DNA of 64,000 nt from Actinomycetota bacterium (GTDB lineage: Bacteria; Actinomycetota; Coriobacteriia; Anaerosomatales; Anaerosomataceae), in the NCBI GenBank assembly GCA_009773565.1, contig WSXY01000001.1, forward strand, positions 1 to 64,000, read 5' to 3'. Shown in pieces: positions 16,745 through 26,501 of the stretch. How positions within the stretch are numbered: position 1 is the stretch's first letter; every line of letters starts with the position of its first letter. Made by a program: the position numbers and the translations under genes. Below the pieces are notes generated by a model. The model was not told the DNA's origin. It searched no databases and was given only the letters and a program-made list of their open reading frames with translations.

Positions 16745-18292
16745 TTAGCGTACGGATACGGCGGTGGCCACTTCGGCACCGTCGACGAAGAACGGCTGGT
16801 CGGGGCTGTTCACCCGGTCCATCATGTCGAACTCGAACATGCCGGGTTCCGGCCTGTCCGCGTGCACCGCCACGAACAGGGTGTCCGTGAGCGGCTTGGA
16901 GGCATCGAGCTGAACAATGGCGCCGGTGGTCGTTCCGGCGGGGATATGGAGCAGGCCCACTCGCGCGCCGGGCACGCCGCCGGCGTCGAGGTGCACGACT
17001 ATCCATGCGGGCTCTGGGCTGGACGCCAAGTTGACCGTAAGCAGTGCGTCACGCACGGCCTGGTCCGCGACGATGATGGCCGACGTGCCTGCGGGTGTCG
17101 CGTAGCCAAACGTGCGCACCGCCACGACAACCGCAACCTCTTTGCCGTCCACGAAGAACGGCTGGTCGGGGCTGCCGAGCTTGTCCATCATGTCGAAGTC
17201 GAAGACCTCGTCATCGCCACGGTCCGCATGCAGCGCCACGATCAGTTGCTCGGGCAGCAGCCCCTCGGTCAGCTTGACCTCGATGTCGCTGCTCTGACCC
17301 TTCTTGACACGCTGCAGACCCACGCGATCGCCGGGAGCTCCATCCACAGCCTTGTGGACCACGATCCACGCATCCTCCGGAGCGTCCACTTCGTCGATGA
17401 CGATGGTGCCTTCGGCGCCGATCTGATCGGAAGCCTCGATCGATGCGCGACTCACGTCTATACCGAACGGACCGACGTTGAACTGCACCGCGACCTCCAT
17501 GCCGTCAGCGAAGTACGGCTGATCGGGGCTGCCCACGGGATCGTCCATATCGAACTCGAGCTCGCCGTCACCGTCGGCATCCACGTGGATGGCCGCGATG
17601 AGGCCGACCGTGCCGAGCACCTTGCCGTCGAGTTCCACGACCACGTCCTTGTTCTCGCCCGCCTTGATCGGGGTGAAGCCGAGTCGCTCGCCTGGCATCC
17701 CGTCATCCTTGGCCTTGTGCACCACCACGAACGCATCGGCCGGTGCGGTTGCTGAGCCGATGGTCACCGTGGTCCCAAGCGGCTGGTCGCCCGCCTGAAT
17801 AGCGGCCTCGCCCATTTTGACCGGCACGCCGAAATCGGCGACCTTGAACGGGGCCGCAACCTCGGTCTCGCCGATGAAGAACGGACGGTCGGGGCTGCGC
17901 TCCATGTTATCCATGTCGAACTCGAGCTCGCCTCGGACGCCGGCATCCGTGTGGATGGCGGCCACAAGTTCGGCAGTGAGAGGCACGTCGGGATCCAGCG
18001 TGACCTTCACATCGGTGTTGTCGCCCTTCTCGACGGCGGCATAGCCGATCCGCTTACCGGGCATGGTGCCATCGAACTGATGCACGACCACGAAGGCGTC
18101 CTTCGGAGCACGCACGAGTTCGATCGTGACGCTCGTCGTGGCGCCGACCTGGTCGGCGACGACGATCTTCGCATTGCTCTCGGTCGTCATCACGCCCATG
18201 GCCTCGCCGGCACCGACGGCGGTGCCCCACCCGACCGTGCCGAACGCGAGGGCGGCGGTGACGCCGATCGCGACTATCCGGTTCCTCTTCAT
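16745..18292 (-). CDS. Secreted protein with four DUF7282-like repeats
   Basis: The 515-residue exported protein (signal peptide to about residue 28) consists of four tandem domains of roughly 115 residues. Each has 'VVADQ(V/A)...', a 'PxDAFVVVHxxxDGMPG' strand, 'KGxNxDVxVxLD', 'AxIHxDxxxxGELEFDM' and ends with 'GSPDQPYFxDGxEVAVxxxVxxFG'. Such repeats (DUF7282) are best known in haloarchaeal and some bacterial surface proteins, and their function is unknown. The gene starts two bases after the copA stop codon, and its GGAG ribosome site lies inside copA, so expression is tied to copper export. The repeat similarity within the protein is seen directly. Confidence 0.8.
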   Translation of the reverse strand: MKRNRIVAIGVTAALAFGTVGWGTAVGAGEAMGVMTTESNAKIVVADQVGATTSVTIELVRAPKDAFVVVHQFDGTMPGKRIGYAAVEKGDNTDVKVTLDPDVPLTAELVAAIHTDAGVRGELEFDMDNMERSPDRPFFIGETEVAAPFKVADFGVPVKMGEAAIQAGDQPLGTTVTIGSATAPADAFVVVHKAKDDGMPGERLGFTPIKAGENKDVVVELDGKVLGTVGLIAAIHVDADGDGELEFDMDDPVGSPDQPYFADGMEVAVQFNVGPFGIDVSRASIEASDQIGAEGTIVIDEVDAPEDAWIVVHKAVDGAPGDRVGLQRVKKGQSSDIEVKLTEGLLPEQLIVALHADRGDDEVFDFDMMDKLGSPDQPFFVDGKEVAVVVAVRTFGYATPAGTSAIIVADQAVRDALLTVNLASSPEPAWIVVHLDAGGVPGARVGLLHIPAGTTTGAIVQLDASKPLTDTLFVAVHADRPEPGMFEFDMMDRVNSPDQPFFVDGAEVATAVSVR

Positions 18293-18295
18293 GTT

Positions 18296-21200
18296 CTAAT
18301 TCACTCCCTTGATGGCGGTCGCAGCGGCAAGGCTCGGCTTGAACCTGCGGAGCAGCAGCGAGCTGGACACGACACTGACGCTGGAGAGCGCCATCGCCGC
18401 ACCTGCGAGTTCCGGCCGCAGAAGGCCGACCGCCGCGACTGGGATGCCGAGCGAGTTGTAGCCGAGCGCCCAGAAGAAGTTCTGGCGGATCTTGCGCATC
18501 GTGCGCTTGGACAGCTCGATCGCCGTCACCACGTCACGCAAGTCGTTCTTCATCAGTACGATGCCGCCGGTCTCCATGGCCACATCGGTGCCTCCGCCCA
18601 TCGCGATGCCCACATCGGCCTGCGCGAGCGCGGGGGTGTCGTTGATGCCGTCGCCGACCATCGCGGTGGTGAGACCGCGTGCCTGCAGCTTCGAGACTTC
18701 CTCGGCCTTGTGCTCGGGGAGCACGTCGGCGAGTACGTTGGACGGCTTGATGCCGGCCTGGGCCGCGATCGCCTCGGCCGTGCGACGGTTGTCGCCGGTG
18801 ATCATGAAGACCTCGACACCCATCTTCGTGAGGCGCTCCACGGCCTCCTTGGAGTTCGCTTTCAACGTGTCCGCCACGGCTATCAGGCCAGCGGCCTGCC
18901 CATCGATGGCGGCGAGCATGACGGTCTTGCCCTGCGTCTCGAGCGATTCGACGCGCGGCAGATGAGCCGACACGTCCACGCTCTCGCGGGCCATGAGCTT
19001 GCGGTTACCGAGGACCACACGGTGGCCCTCTACGCGACCTTCGACGCCATGGCCCGGCACTGCGGTGAAGCCCTCGACGCTCGAAAGCGGGAGCCCGAGT
19101 TCGTTCGCGTGATTCACGATAGCCTCCGCCAGCGGATGCTCGGATGACTTCTCGAGCGCCGCCGACAGTCGGTACATCAGCGTCGTGTCGAACGCCCCGA
19201 ACGGCTCGAACTCGGTAACCACCGGTTTGCCATACGTAAGCGTGCCGGTCTTGTCGAACACGATCGCCTTGATCTTGTGCGCGGTCTCCAGAGCGTCGCC
19301 GCTCTTGATGAGGATGCCGTTCTCGGCACCCTTGCCGGTGCCGACCATGATCGCGGTCGGCGTGGCGAGACCCAGAGCGCACGGGCAGGCGATGACGATG
19401 ACTGCGGTGCCCGCCAGGAGCGCCTTCACGAAGATCGAGGTGTTGGCGTAGAAAGCCGCATCCACGAAGTTCGGAACCACGAACAGCCACACGAGGAACG
19501 TCAGGACCGCGATGCCGACAACGGCCGGCACGAACACCGCAGAGATCCGGTCGGCGAAACGCTGAACGGGCGCCTTGGATCCTTGCGCCTCTTCCACCAG
19601 CCGCACGATCTGGGCGAGCGCCGTGTCCTTGCCGACCTTGGTGGCGCGAAACTTGAACGAGCCAAGCTTGTTCATCGTGGCGCCGATGACCGAGTCACCG
19701 ACGTTCTTCTCGACCGGTATCGATTCGCCGGTGAGCATGGACTCGTCGACCGAACTTCGGCCCTCGAGCACCGCGCCGTCCACCGGCACCTTGTCTCCCG
19801 GACGGACGACGATGACGTCCCCGACCACGACCTCTTCGATCGGGATGTCGATCTCGGCACCGCCGCGCACGACACGGGCGGTCTTGGCCGCAAGCCCCAT
19901 CAGCTTCTTGATGGCGTCGCTGGTCTTGCCCTTGGCGCGGGCCTCGAGCAGCTTGCCGAGGAGGACGAAGGCGATCAGCAGGGCAGCGGTCTCGTAGAAG
20001 ATCGGCTCCATCTGCAGGCTCGGGATGAACGTCGCGGCAACCGAGTAGAAGTAGGCTGCCGAGGTACCGATGGCGATGAGCGTGTCCATATTGCCGGTGC
20101 GCCGCTTGATCGCGTGCCAGAAGCCCTTGTAGAACTGCGCACCCACATAGAACTGCACCGGTGTGGCGAGCGCGAACGCTGCGTACTTCATCATCATCAT
20201 CGGGTCCCATGCGCCACCGAAGACCTGGGCGAATATGTTCGCCAGCCCCATCGGCACGCGTGTCATGAACGGCGGCACCATCGAGATGAGAAACGCCGGT
20301 ATCGCGAGAGTGAAGGCAAGGACGCACAAGAACAGCTGCTTGTCGTAGTGGGCCTTCTGCGCCTCACGTTGGGCATCGTTGCCCTCGGAGGAGAGTCCGA
20401 TCGTCTCAACCTGCACGGTGGCGCCGTATCCCGCGCCTTGCACCGCCGCCACAAGCTCATTCGGGCCCACGATCGTGGGGTCGAACTCCACGGTCGCCGT
20501 CTCGGTAGCGAGGTTCACGTTGACCGAGAAGACTCCTGGCACCTTGCCCAGCGTCTTCTCGATGATCGCCGAGCACGACGCGCACGTCATGCCTGAAAGC
20601 GACAGCAGGATGTGGCCGCCTTCGGTCATGGCTGGCACCTCGTTGAGCGGCGCGGCGCCATAACCCGCGCCCTTCACCGCGGCGACGATAGCGGCGTCAT
20701 CGAGCACGCCCGCGTCGTACGAGACGACCAGCTTCTCGGTCGCCAGGTTCACACTTGCCGAGAGGATGCCGGGCACCTTGGAAAGCGTCTTCTCGATGAC
20801 CGCAACGCACGACGCGCACGTCATGCCGGTCACCGCGAACGTGGAAACGCGCCGCTCGGCGGACCCTTCCGTGCGTGGGGACTCCTGCCGCAACGTGCTG
20901 AGCGGCTCATGGAGCGACGGGGTGGCATCCAGGGCATGCGGACGAGGGAATTCGCAGACCTGCGGCTCCGCCGCCGCGCCATGGCATTCCTCCGGCACCG
21001 CGATCGGCCCGGGCCGATCCACCGGCACTACGGCAACAGGCACCGGCACGTCAGCTACTAGTTCGCGCAGCTCGCTTGCCTCCTGGGCGGCTTCCCTGTT
21101 CACCGTCACGGATACCTCGACGGTTCGATCGTCAACAGCACTCTTGCTCACGATGAACGGATCGCCGGGCATGAAGCCGGCCTCAACGATCGCGTCGATT

Positions 21201-21385
21201 ATCTGGTCGGGCGTGATCGCGTCGAAGTCCACATGCAGCGAGAGGAGTCCCTCATCGGCACTCGCGTGGACCGCATACACGCCCGGCATGCTACGAAACT
21301 TCGTGGTGAGAAGCGCCTCGCACGAGCGGCACCGCATGCCGTCCACACGAAGTCTGTACACCTGCTTGGTTCGATTCTCAGACAT
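18296..21385 (-). CDS. copA: Copper-exporting P1B-1 ATPase with three HMA domains
   Basis: The 1029-residue pump exports Cu(I). An N-terminal HMA-like domain has a GMRCRSC motif (about residues 16-22). A variable linker of about 110 residues leads to two standard HMA domains with GMTCASC (about 187 and 264). The membrane ATPase core follows, with [15 protein letters not shown] (about 665), DKTGTLT (about 708) and [16 protein letters not shown] (about 910). The CPC motif marks P1B-1. The divergent first HMA and its linker make it longer than the usual 750-850 residues. It sits centrally in a copper operon with two chaperones, a cupredoxin and a SafE-type membrane protein. It differs in class from the CPH pump at 5394. 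Confidence 0.95.
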   Translation of the reverse strand: MSENRTKQVYRLRVDGMRCRSCEALLTTKFRSMPGVYAVHASADEGLLSLHVDFDAITPDQIIDAIVEAGFMPGDPFIVSKSAVDDRTVEVSVTVNREAAQEASELRELVADVPVPVAVVPVDRPGPIAVPEECHGAAAEPQVCEFPRPHALDATPSLHEPLSTLRQESPRTEGSAERRVSTFAVTGMTCASCVAVIEKTLSKVPGILSASVNLATEKLVVSYDAGVLDDAAIVAAVKGAGYGAAPLNEVPAMTEGGHILLSLSGMTCASCSAIIEKTLGKVPGVFSVNVNLATETATVEFDPTIVGPNELVAAVQGAGYGATVQVETIGLSSEGNDAQREAQKAHYDKQLFLCVLAFTLAIPAFLISMVPPFMTRVPMGLANIFAQVFGGAWDPMMMMKYAAFALATPVQFYVGAQFYKGFWHAIKRRTGNMDTLIAIGTSAAYFYSVAATFIPSLQMEPIFYETAALLIAFVLLGKLLEARAKGKTSDAIKKLMGLAAKTARVVRGGAEIDIPIEEVVVGDVIVVRPGDKVPVDGAVLEGRSSVDESMLTGESIPVEKNVGDSVIGATMNKLGSFKFRATKVGKDTALAQIVRLVEEAQGSKAPVQRFADRISAVFVPAVVGIAVLTFLVWLFVVPNFVDAAFYANTSIFVKALLAGTAVIVIACPCALGLATPTAIMVGTGKGAENGILIKSGDALETAHKIKAIVFDKTGTLTYGKPVVTEFEPFGAFDTTLMYRLSAALEKSSEHPLAEAIVNHANELGLPLSSVEGFTAVPGHGVEGRVEGHRVVLGNRKLMARESVDVSAHLPRVESLETQGKTVMLAAIDGQAAGLIAVADTLKANSKEAVERLTKMGVEVFMITGDNRRTAEAIAAQAGIKPSNVLADVLPEHKAEEVSKLQARGLTTAMVGDGINDTPALAQADVGIAMGGGTDVAMETGGIVLMKNDLRDVVTAIELSKRTMRKIRQNFFWALGYNSLGIPVAAVGLLRPELAGAAMALSSVSVVSSSLLLRRFKPSLAAATAIKGVN

Positions 21386-21404
21386 GTTGTTGTCTCCACT
21401 CTCG

Positions 21405-21941
21405 CTATTCGACGACGATCTTCGCCGAGACCATCTGCATCTGGCAGTAGAAGGTGTACTCGCCCGGATCGAGCGCGGGTAGTTCGATCGTCTTCGCTCC
21501 GCCGGTCAGGTCCTCGTCGATGCCGAAGTCGGGGAAGTACACGCCCGAGAGGCAGCCGCCCGGAGCCTGGGAGAAGTCGATGATGATCGGAACGCCGGCC
21601 TTGGCCTTGATGACATTCGGGTTGAAGCTGCCTGCCGACGTGTCGACAGCGATCCTCTGAACGTCACCTTCGACGGTGGTGGCGCCTTCGACAGCGGGGC
21701 CGCCTCCACCGCAGCAACCGCCACCGCCTCCGCCGCCGCCCGCCATGGCGCAGCCGCCGCCGGCGGCCTGGGCGAGCAGCCCAGACCCCGTCCCGCCGGC
21801 CGGTTCGCTGCCGCGGGCAACCGCATAGCTGTAACTCAAGATGAGCGCCAAGAGCGAGAGGACCACCACCGCCAGCAACTTGACTCGCGGTGAGGCGAGC
21901 GCGGTCGCGGTCGCTGCATTCTCGTGCGTCTTACCTGGCAT
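21405..21941 (-). CDS. Membrane-anchored cupredoxin-domain protein
   Basis: The 178-residue protein has an N-terminal transmembrane anchor (about residues 22-42), a Gly/Cys-rich linker (about 58-80, with Cys-Ala-Met and Cys-Cys), and a C-terminal cupredoxin-like beta barrel. The barrel has the copper-site pattern '[12 protein letters not shown] ... [18 protein letters not shown]' (Cys plus two Met). It resembles the cupredoxin_1 domains found next to CopA and SafE-type proteins in other anaerobe copper operons. GAAGGGAAG lies eight bases before the ATG. Confidence 0.85.
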   Translation of the reverse strand: MPGKTHENAATATALASPRVKLLAVVVLSLLALILSYSYAVARGSEPAGGTGSGLLAQAAGGGCAMAGGGGGGGGCCGGGGPAVEGATTVEGDVQRIAVDTSAGSFNPNVIKAKAGVPIIIDFSQAPGGCLSGVYFPDFGIDEDLTGGAKTIELPALDPGEYTFYCQMQMVSAKIVVE

Positions 21942-21958
21942 GACACATCTTCCCTTCG

Positions 21959-22177
21959 CTAGTGGACGAGCTCGGCTGCATAGCCGGCCTCGAGGATGGC
22001 TGCACGGATCTGTGCGGCGCTGACGGCATCGTGGTCGAACATGACCACCGTCTCGCCGGTGGCATGGTTGCAGGCGACGGCCTTAACGCCGTCTAGTTCC
22101 TCCACCGCCATCGTGATGAGCATCGAGCAGGAGCTGCAGTGCAGCCCGCTCGCCTTGAAGATCTGGGTCGTGGTCAT
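21959..22177 (-). CDS. copZ: HMA-domain small copper chaperone
   Basis: The 72-residue protein has a single HMA domain with 'ASGLHCSSCSMLITMAVEEL' (CxxC) at the start and the usual 'DGVKAVACNHATGETVVMFD' second strand. AAAGGA lies eight bases before ATG 22177. It lies between the SafE-like and cupredoxin genes and probably delivers Cu(I) to CopA. The name copZ is by role, not by close sequence identity. Confidence 0.85.
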   Translation of the reverse strand: MTTTQIFKASGLHCSSCSMLITMAVEELDGVKAVACNHATGETVVMFDHDAVSAAQIRAAILEAGYAAELVH

Positions 22178-22206
22178 CTCTGGGTGTCCTTTCATCGAGA
22201 CTTCAT

Positions 22207-23622
22207 CTATGCGAAGTAGCCGCCGAGCAGGAGCCCGAGGAATGCGGCCAAAGCAACTACAGTTCCGCCGAGCGTTAGCTCCGTCCGCGACAGGCCCCAC
22301 ACGGCGAACGCGCCGGACGGCGCGGGCGCCGGGTGCGGCGTCGAGCCCTTGGTCCCGCGCTTCCCGACCCGACGGGCGGCTTCGCGCGCGGCCTCGGCCT
22401 TGCGAGACGCCTCGCGCTTGAGGTAGAGCCACAGCGCGGCGCCGGCGAGCAGGAAGAGCCCTGCCAGCTGCGGACTCAATCCGCCACCCGTGCGCGCAAC
22501 ACCTGCGCCCACCTGAAGGGTGCCGGCCATCATGCCCATCTGGCATGTCATCTGGAACGAGCCGCTGGCTGTTGCCGGGATATCTACGGCGGTGATGCCA
22601 TTGGGGGTCAGAGGAACCTGGATTCCGAGCTTCGGAATGAACAGTTGCTCGGAGCACAGGTTGTCTTCACGACGGTCGACGATGAGCCGTACCGGCTTGT
22701 CGGCAGGGATCGCGAGCGTCTGGGGCTGGAACTGGTTGCGCTCGATCACGAGCGGAACCTCAACAACGCCGTCTGCGCCCACGGAGAACTGCGACTCGTC
22801 CAGCACGGCCGCCTCCGAGCCGAGCACAGCATTCTTCATCGATGTGAAGTTCACCGGTGAGCCGAGCGCTGTGGCGCCCCGGTTGATCATCACCACGCCG
22901 AGAAGGAGGATGACTATCGCGCCGGCAACGGCCATCTTCTGCTTGAAGCGGCCACTCAAGAAGCTTGCAGCTGCGCCGTAGCCCAGCATGAGCGGAATGG
23001 TGCCGAGGCCGAAGCCGAGCATGGTGATCGCGCCGAGTACGGGGGTGCCCGCACCCGCTGCCGCGACCTGTGCGGCCTGAAGAGGCCCACACGGCATTAG
23101 ACCGGTCATCAGACCGAACGTCACCGGCGTCGCGAGTGTGGACTCCCCCGCTGCAGCATCGGACGTCGAGCGCTTTCGGAGCTTCGTGATCGCCTGCATC
23201 AGGAACCTCGGCGGACGCGGCGTGAAGCGCGCAAGTGCCGGGAACTTGCCGGTCATGATGAGGCCGAGCACGATCATGTAGGTGCCGGCGATCACGGCGA
23301 CCCAGCTGCGGGCATCTTGCGAAATGAACGCGCCGATACTGCCGAGCAGCAGGCCCACGGCTGTGTAGCTCACGAGTTTCGCCGAATGGTAGGCGAGGTG
23401 GGGCATCATGCGGCGGACCAGCGGTCCCTCTTCGTTGCCCTTCACGGCGTACGAAAGGACCATGTTGCCGCACATCATCACGCAGTGAAAACTGGTGAGT
23501 AGCCCCGACACAAACATCGGGATGAACAGATTCAAGGAGATCCTCGCTTCGGTCGTCTCGGCCTGCGTTGAGGCCGACGTGCCTTCGGATACGACGATGA
23601 AGTGGGGTTGCAGCAGGCCCAC
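22207..23622 (-). CDS. SafE/TauE-like membrane protein fused to a cupredoxin domain
   Basis: The 471-residue protein has a six-helix SafE/UreH-type domain with the paired 'FHCVMMCG' (about residue 46) and 'GLMPCGPLQ' (about 176) motifs, whose Cys, His and Met residues suggest copper transit. A cupredoxin-like domain follows (about 285-385: 'QFQPQTLAIPADKPV', 'DNLCSEQLFIP', 'FQMTCQMGMMAG'), then another helix, an Ala/Lys/Arg-rich linker and a final helix. I take GTG 23622 with GGAG just upstream. This fusion is widespread beside copA in anaerobes. It probably moves or inserts copper across the membrane. Confidence 0.85.
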   Translation of the reverse strand: MGLLQPHFIVVSEGTSASTQAETTEARISLNLFIPMFVSGLLTSFHCVMMCGNMVLSYAVKGNEEGPLVRRMMPHLAYHSAKLVSYTAVGLLLGSIGAFISQDARSWVAVIAGTYMIVLGLIMTGKFPALARFTPRPPRFLMQAITKLRKRSTSDAAAGESTLATPVTFGLMTGLMPCGPLQAAQVAAAGAGTPVLGAITMLGFGLGTIPLMLGYGAAASFLSGRFKQKMAVAGAIVILLLGVVMINRGATALGSPVNFTSMKNAVLGSEAAVLDESQFSVGADGVVEVPLVIERNQFQPQTLAIPADKPVRLIVDRREDNLCSEQLFIPKLGIQVPLTPNGITAVDIPATASGSFQMTCQMGMMAGTLQVGAGVARTGGGLSPQLAGLFLLAGAALWLYLKREASRKAEAAREAARRVGKRGTKGSTPHPAPAPSGAFAVWGLSRTELTLGGTVVALAAFLGLLLGGYFA

Positions 23623-23668
23623 TTCGCTCCGCGGCGCTGCCGAATCAAAGGCGCGCCAAAGCGAGGTA

Positions 23669-24028
23669 TTAGACTCTGAGTGGCGTCAGGAACGACGGAG
23701 GCGGGTCTGCGTCCAGTACCGAGTGCGCATCGAGAACGCCGAGCGGGAGGGGCACCTCGAGCGCGGGCGCAGGTCCCTCGGCCACGAGCAGTTGCGGGTG
23801 ATCGAATCCCGTCGCGGTAGCGGGGAGGTTGCGAACCTCGGCATGCGGGCAACTGCCGAATGAACCTTCGCTGTCGCAGTCGGGGTCCCGCGGGCTCGTG
23901 TCGGACATGGGCATGGGCATCGCTGCCGCTGACTGAGTGGACACGCAGAGAGGCGCCACGACGACGAGAAGCAGCATCACGGCCATGCCGAGTGCCACGA
24001 GATGTCGCTTGTGTGCCAAGAGCCGCAA
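23669..24028 (-). CDS. Small exported Cys/His-containing protein, first gene of copper operon
   Basis: The 119-residue protein starts at TTG 24028 after GAGGGGTCACA. It has a signal-like helix (about residues 10-35), a Met-rich junction (MPMPMSD), a Cys-containing acidic segment (DCDSEGSFGSCPH) and a Pro/Leu-rich tail. Similar short proteins, often grouped with DUF2946-like sequences, sit at the head of copper operons. I cannot assign a function. An upstream divergent region of about 210 bases separates it from the DUF2318 gene and must hold both promoters. Confidence 0.55.
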   Translation of the reverse strand: MRLLAHKRHLVALGMAVMLLLVVVAPLCVSTQSAAAMPMPMSDTSPRDPDCDSEGSFGSCPHAEVRNLPATATGFDHPQLLVAEGPAPALEVPLPLGVLDAHSVLDADPPPSFLTPLRV

Positions 24029-24237
24029 TGTGACCCCTCAAGTAGTCGAGTTGCCGGTGAGCTAAGCAACCCTGGTGCCTAGTATCGGCCTAACGTGCCG
24101 CCGGATTACGCACCGGTCTACTGCCAAAACCGCCGCTATTGCCCGTATGGCAGTGCGGTATCCGCCCTGGACTTGGAATGGCGCTTGCACCTAAGGACCG
24201 CAATTGAGCGTTTCTAGCGACTCGAGGAGGTCGTGAC

Positions 24238-24948
24238 GTGTCTGAGAAGAACAACAAACGGGCCAGGCAGCAGTCCGCCGCCCGACCCGACGGCAACAAG
24301 TCCAACCCCAAAGCGATGCAGCCTTCGGCACCGGCGCCCGCTCCGAAGCGGAACATGACATGGATCGTCGTCGCCGTGGTTGCGGTGCTGATCGTCGGTG
24401 GCATCGCCATCGCGGGTCAGAACGGCAGTGGCGGCGACGCGAAGGCACCGCAGGTGAGTGCCGAAGAAGCCAAGTACCTCGGGAGGCTGCTGCCCGCAGG
24501 CTACACGCCTCTCTCGACGGGCGCACCGGTGGAGTACACGTCCACCGTGGAGATGACCGAGCTGGCGGCGGCAACCGCCGACACGCAGGTCAGCGTGCCG
24601 CTGGCCGACCTGACGGACGCGAAGCTCTCGATACTGCAGTACGACCGTGCCGATGGGCAGCAGCTCCCGCTCATCGCGTACGTGAAGCCCTCCGGCACGC
24701 TCTTCGTTGGCATCAGCTTCTGCCCGCCGTGTGAGGGCGAGTGGCAGACGATCCAGGCCGACGGCACCCTGACGTGCAACTCGTGCGGCACGAAGCGTGA
24801 CCTCGAGACGATGGCAGGCATCAGCGGCTCGTGCAAGCTGTACCCGCTTGACGAACTCCCCGCCACACTCGTGGACGGCAACGTGGTCATCGAGCGCGCT
24901 GTCCTCGACTCCTGGACTCCGCAGCCACTCGACCGCAAGGTGGGCTAG
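24238..24948 (+). CDS. DUF2318 (FtrD-like) membrane-anchored metal/Fe-S protein
   Basis: The 236-residue protein starts at GTG 24238 after GAGGAGG. It has a cytosolic basic tail, one transmembrane helix (about residues 41-60) and an extracytoplasmic C-terminal DUF2318 domain. Its cysteines read 'SFCPPCEG', 'TCNSCGTKRDLETM' and 'GSCKLYPL' near the end. This is the pattern of FtrD-like proteins tied to iron or copper uptake. It is divergent from the copper operon and probably shares its control. A strong hairpin follows its stop. Confidence 0.85.
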   Translation: MSEKNNKRARQQSAARPDGNKSNPKAMQPSAPAPAPKRNMTWIVVAVVAVLIVGGIAIAGQNGSGGDAKAPQVSAEEAKYLGRLLPAGYTPLSTGAPVEYTSTVEMTELAAATADTQVSVPLADLTDAKLSILQYDRADGQQLPLIAYVKPSGTLFVGISFCPPCEGEWQTIQADGTLTCNSCGTKRDLETMAGISGSCKLYPLDELPATLVDGNVVIERAVLDSWTPQPLDRKVG

Positions 24949-24980
24949 GCAACCGAGTCACCCCTTGAAGCAGATTACTC

Positions 24981-25010
24981 AGCGGCCCCCGGGAATCCCC
25001 GGGGGCCGCT
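24981..25010 (+). terminator. Strong GC hairpin, terminator-like
   Basis: AGCGGCCCCCGGG and CCCGGGGGCCGCT form a perfect 13-bp stem with a 4-base loop, 32 bases after the DUF2318 stop. The only following T-rich bases are CTCG, so termination may rely on the hairpin alone, as is common in GC-rich actinobacteria. It insulates the cysteine cluster downstream. Confidence 0.75.
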
Positions 25011-25127
25011 CTCGTACCCCCGCGAGAGCCCCAATCCCACAAAACCCATGTGTCTCGTGCGTAATGAAGGGGGGCATCGGTGGTGTAATTGCCCCGTCGG
25101 AGCACACATTCGCGTTGGAGGTACTCA

Positions 25128-26501
25128 ATGACCTACCACGAGAGCATTCTGGAAGCGGTCGGAGACACGCCGCTTGTTCGCCTGGCGCGCATCGACCGCG
25201 ACCTGCCCGCAACCATCCTGGCGAAGCTTGAATTCATGAATCCTGGCGGGAGCCACAAGGACCGTATCGCCGTCGCGATGATCGACCAGGCGGAACGGTC
25301 CGGCGCGCTCGTGCCTGGAGCAACCATTGTCGAGGCCACCGCGGGCAACACCGGCGTGGGCCTCGCGATGGTCGCCGCTGTGCGCGGCTATCGCTGCGTC
25401 TTCGCTGTTCCCGACAAGATGAGCACTGAGAAGGTCGCACTCCTCAAGGCCTACGGGGCCGAGGTCGTGACGACCCGAACCGATGTGCCGCCCGACTCGC
25501 CGCTGAGCTATGACAGCGTGGCCGAGCGCCTCTTGCGCGAGATTCCCGGTTCCTGGCGGCCGCGGCAGTTCGCCAACGCCGTCAATCCCGCCACCCACTA
25601 CTCGGTCACCGGGCCGGAGATCTGGCGCCAGAGCGGCGCGCATGTGGATACCTTCGTCGCGGGCGTCGGCACGGGAGGCTCCATCTCGGGCATCGCACGC
25701 TATCTGAAGGAGCAGAACCCTAAACTCAAGGTGATCGGCGCGGACCCCATCGGCTCCATCCTGTCGGGCGGCGATGCAGGGTCGTGGAGCGTTGAAGGCA
25801 TCGGAGAGGACTACTTCCCGGACACATACGACGCCTCGGTCGTGGACCGATGGGAGCGTGTGAGTGACGCTGACTCGTTCGCCGCGGCACGTCGCCTTGC
25901 CAGGGAAGAGGGCATCCTTGCAGGCGGCTCGGCGGGCACCGCCCTGCACGCCGCGATCGAGGCGGCGAGAACCGCCGTCGAGGGAAGCGTCATCGTCGTG
26001 TTCCTGCCTGACACCGGTCGCAACTACCTGACCAAACTGCATTCGGATGAGTGGATGATGCAGCAGGACTTCTGGTCGGGCGAGACGTCGGACATCACGT
26101 GCGCCAAGGTACTCGCCCACAAGCGCGGCATGCCACCTCTCGTGTCGGTCCGCCCCGAGACACGGGCGTGCGACGTCGCGCGAATGATGACCGCCTACGG
26201 CATCTCGTATGTTCCGGTGACGGACAACGGGATGATCTTTGGTGACGTCGATGACCTTACGCTGCTCCACCTCGTGCATGGCGGTGCTGACCTGAGCGTG
26301 CTTCAGGTCAAAGACCTGATGCGACAGACGCTCCCGCTTCTCGACGAGAATGAGAGCGTGGATCGAGCCTACCGTATCCTCGGCGGGGGTCCCGCGGGAG
26401 TCATCATCACCCGAGGCGGGTATGCACTCGGCTTCCTGTCCCGATCAGACCTGATCGATTACTGGGCCGATCGTGCCCACGTCGAGGAGTTCTCGTTGTG
26501 A
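25128..26501 (+). CDS. cbs: Cystathionine beta-synthase with CBS pair
   Basis: The 457-residue PLP enzyme joins serine (or O-acetylserine) and homocysteine to cystathionine. The catalytic domain has 'NPGGSHKDR' with the PLP lysine, 'EATAGNTGVGLAMVA' and 'GVGTGGSISGIARYLK'. The last 125 residues form two CBS motifs, of which the first reads 'VSVRPETRACDVARMM'. That domain order is the one in actinobacterial and eukaryotic CBS, with the CBS pair as a possible nucleotide sensor. GGAGGT precedes ATG 25128. The stop overlaps the next start (GTGA), coupling it to the gamma-lyase/synthase. Confidence 0.92.
   Translation: MTYHESILEAVGDTPLVRLARIDRDLPATILAKLEFMNPGGSHKDRIAVAMIDQAERSGALVPGATIVEATAGNTGVGLAMVAAVRGYRCVFAVPDKMSTEKVALLKAYGAEVVTTRTDVPPDSPLSYDSVAERLLREIPGSWRPRQFANAVNPATHYSVTGPEIWRQSGAHVDTFVAGVGTGGSISGIARYLKEQNPKLKVIGADPIGSILSGGDAGSWSVEGIGEDYFPDTYDASVVDRWERVSDADSFAAARRLAREEGILAGGSAGTALHAAIEAARTAVEGSVIVVFLPDTGRNYLTKLHSDEWMMQQDFWSGETSDITCAKVLAHKRGMPPLVSVRPETRACDVARMMTAYGISYVPVTDNGMIFGDVDDLTLLHLVHGGADLSVLQVKDLMRQTLPLLDENESVDRAYRILGGGPAGVIITRGGYALGFLSRSDLIDYWADRAHVEEFSL

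Noticed and set aside
18000-20600. Plus-strand frames of 400 codons opposite copA
   Set aside because: Low-complexity translations with no domain; copA on the minus strand explains the codon periodicity fully.
24120-24154. ACTGCCA...TGGCAGT inverted repeat between the copper operon and the DUF2318 gene as a metal-sensor operator
   Set aside because: Seven-base arms 21 bases apart are expected by chance at this scale and do not match a known CsoR or CopY site.
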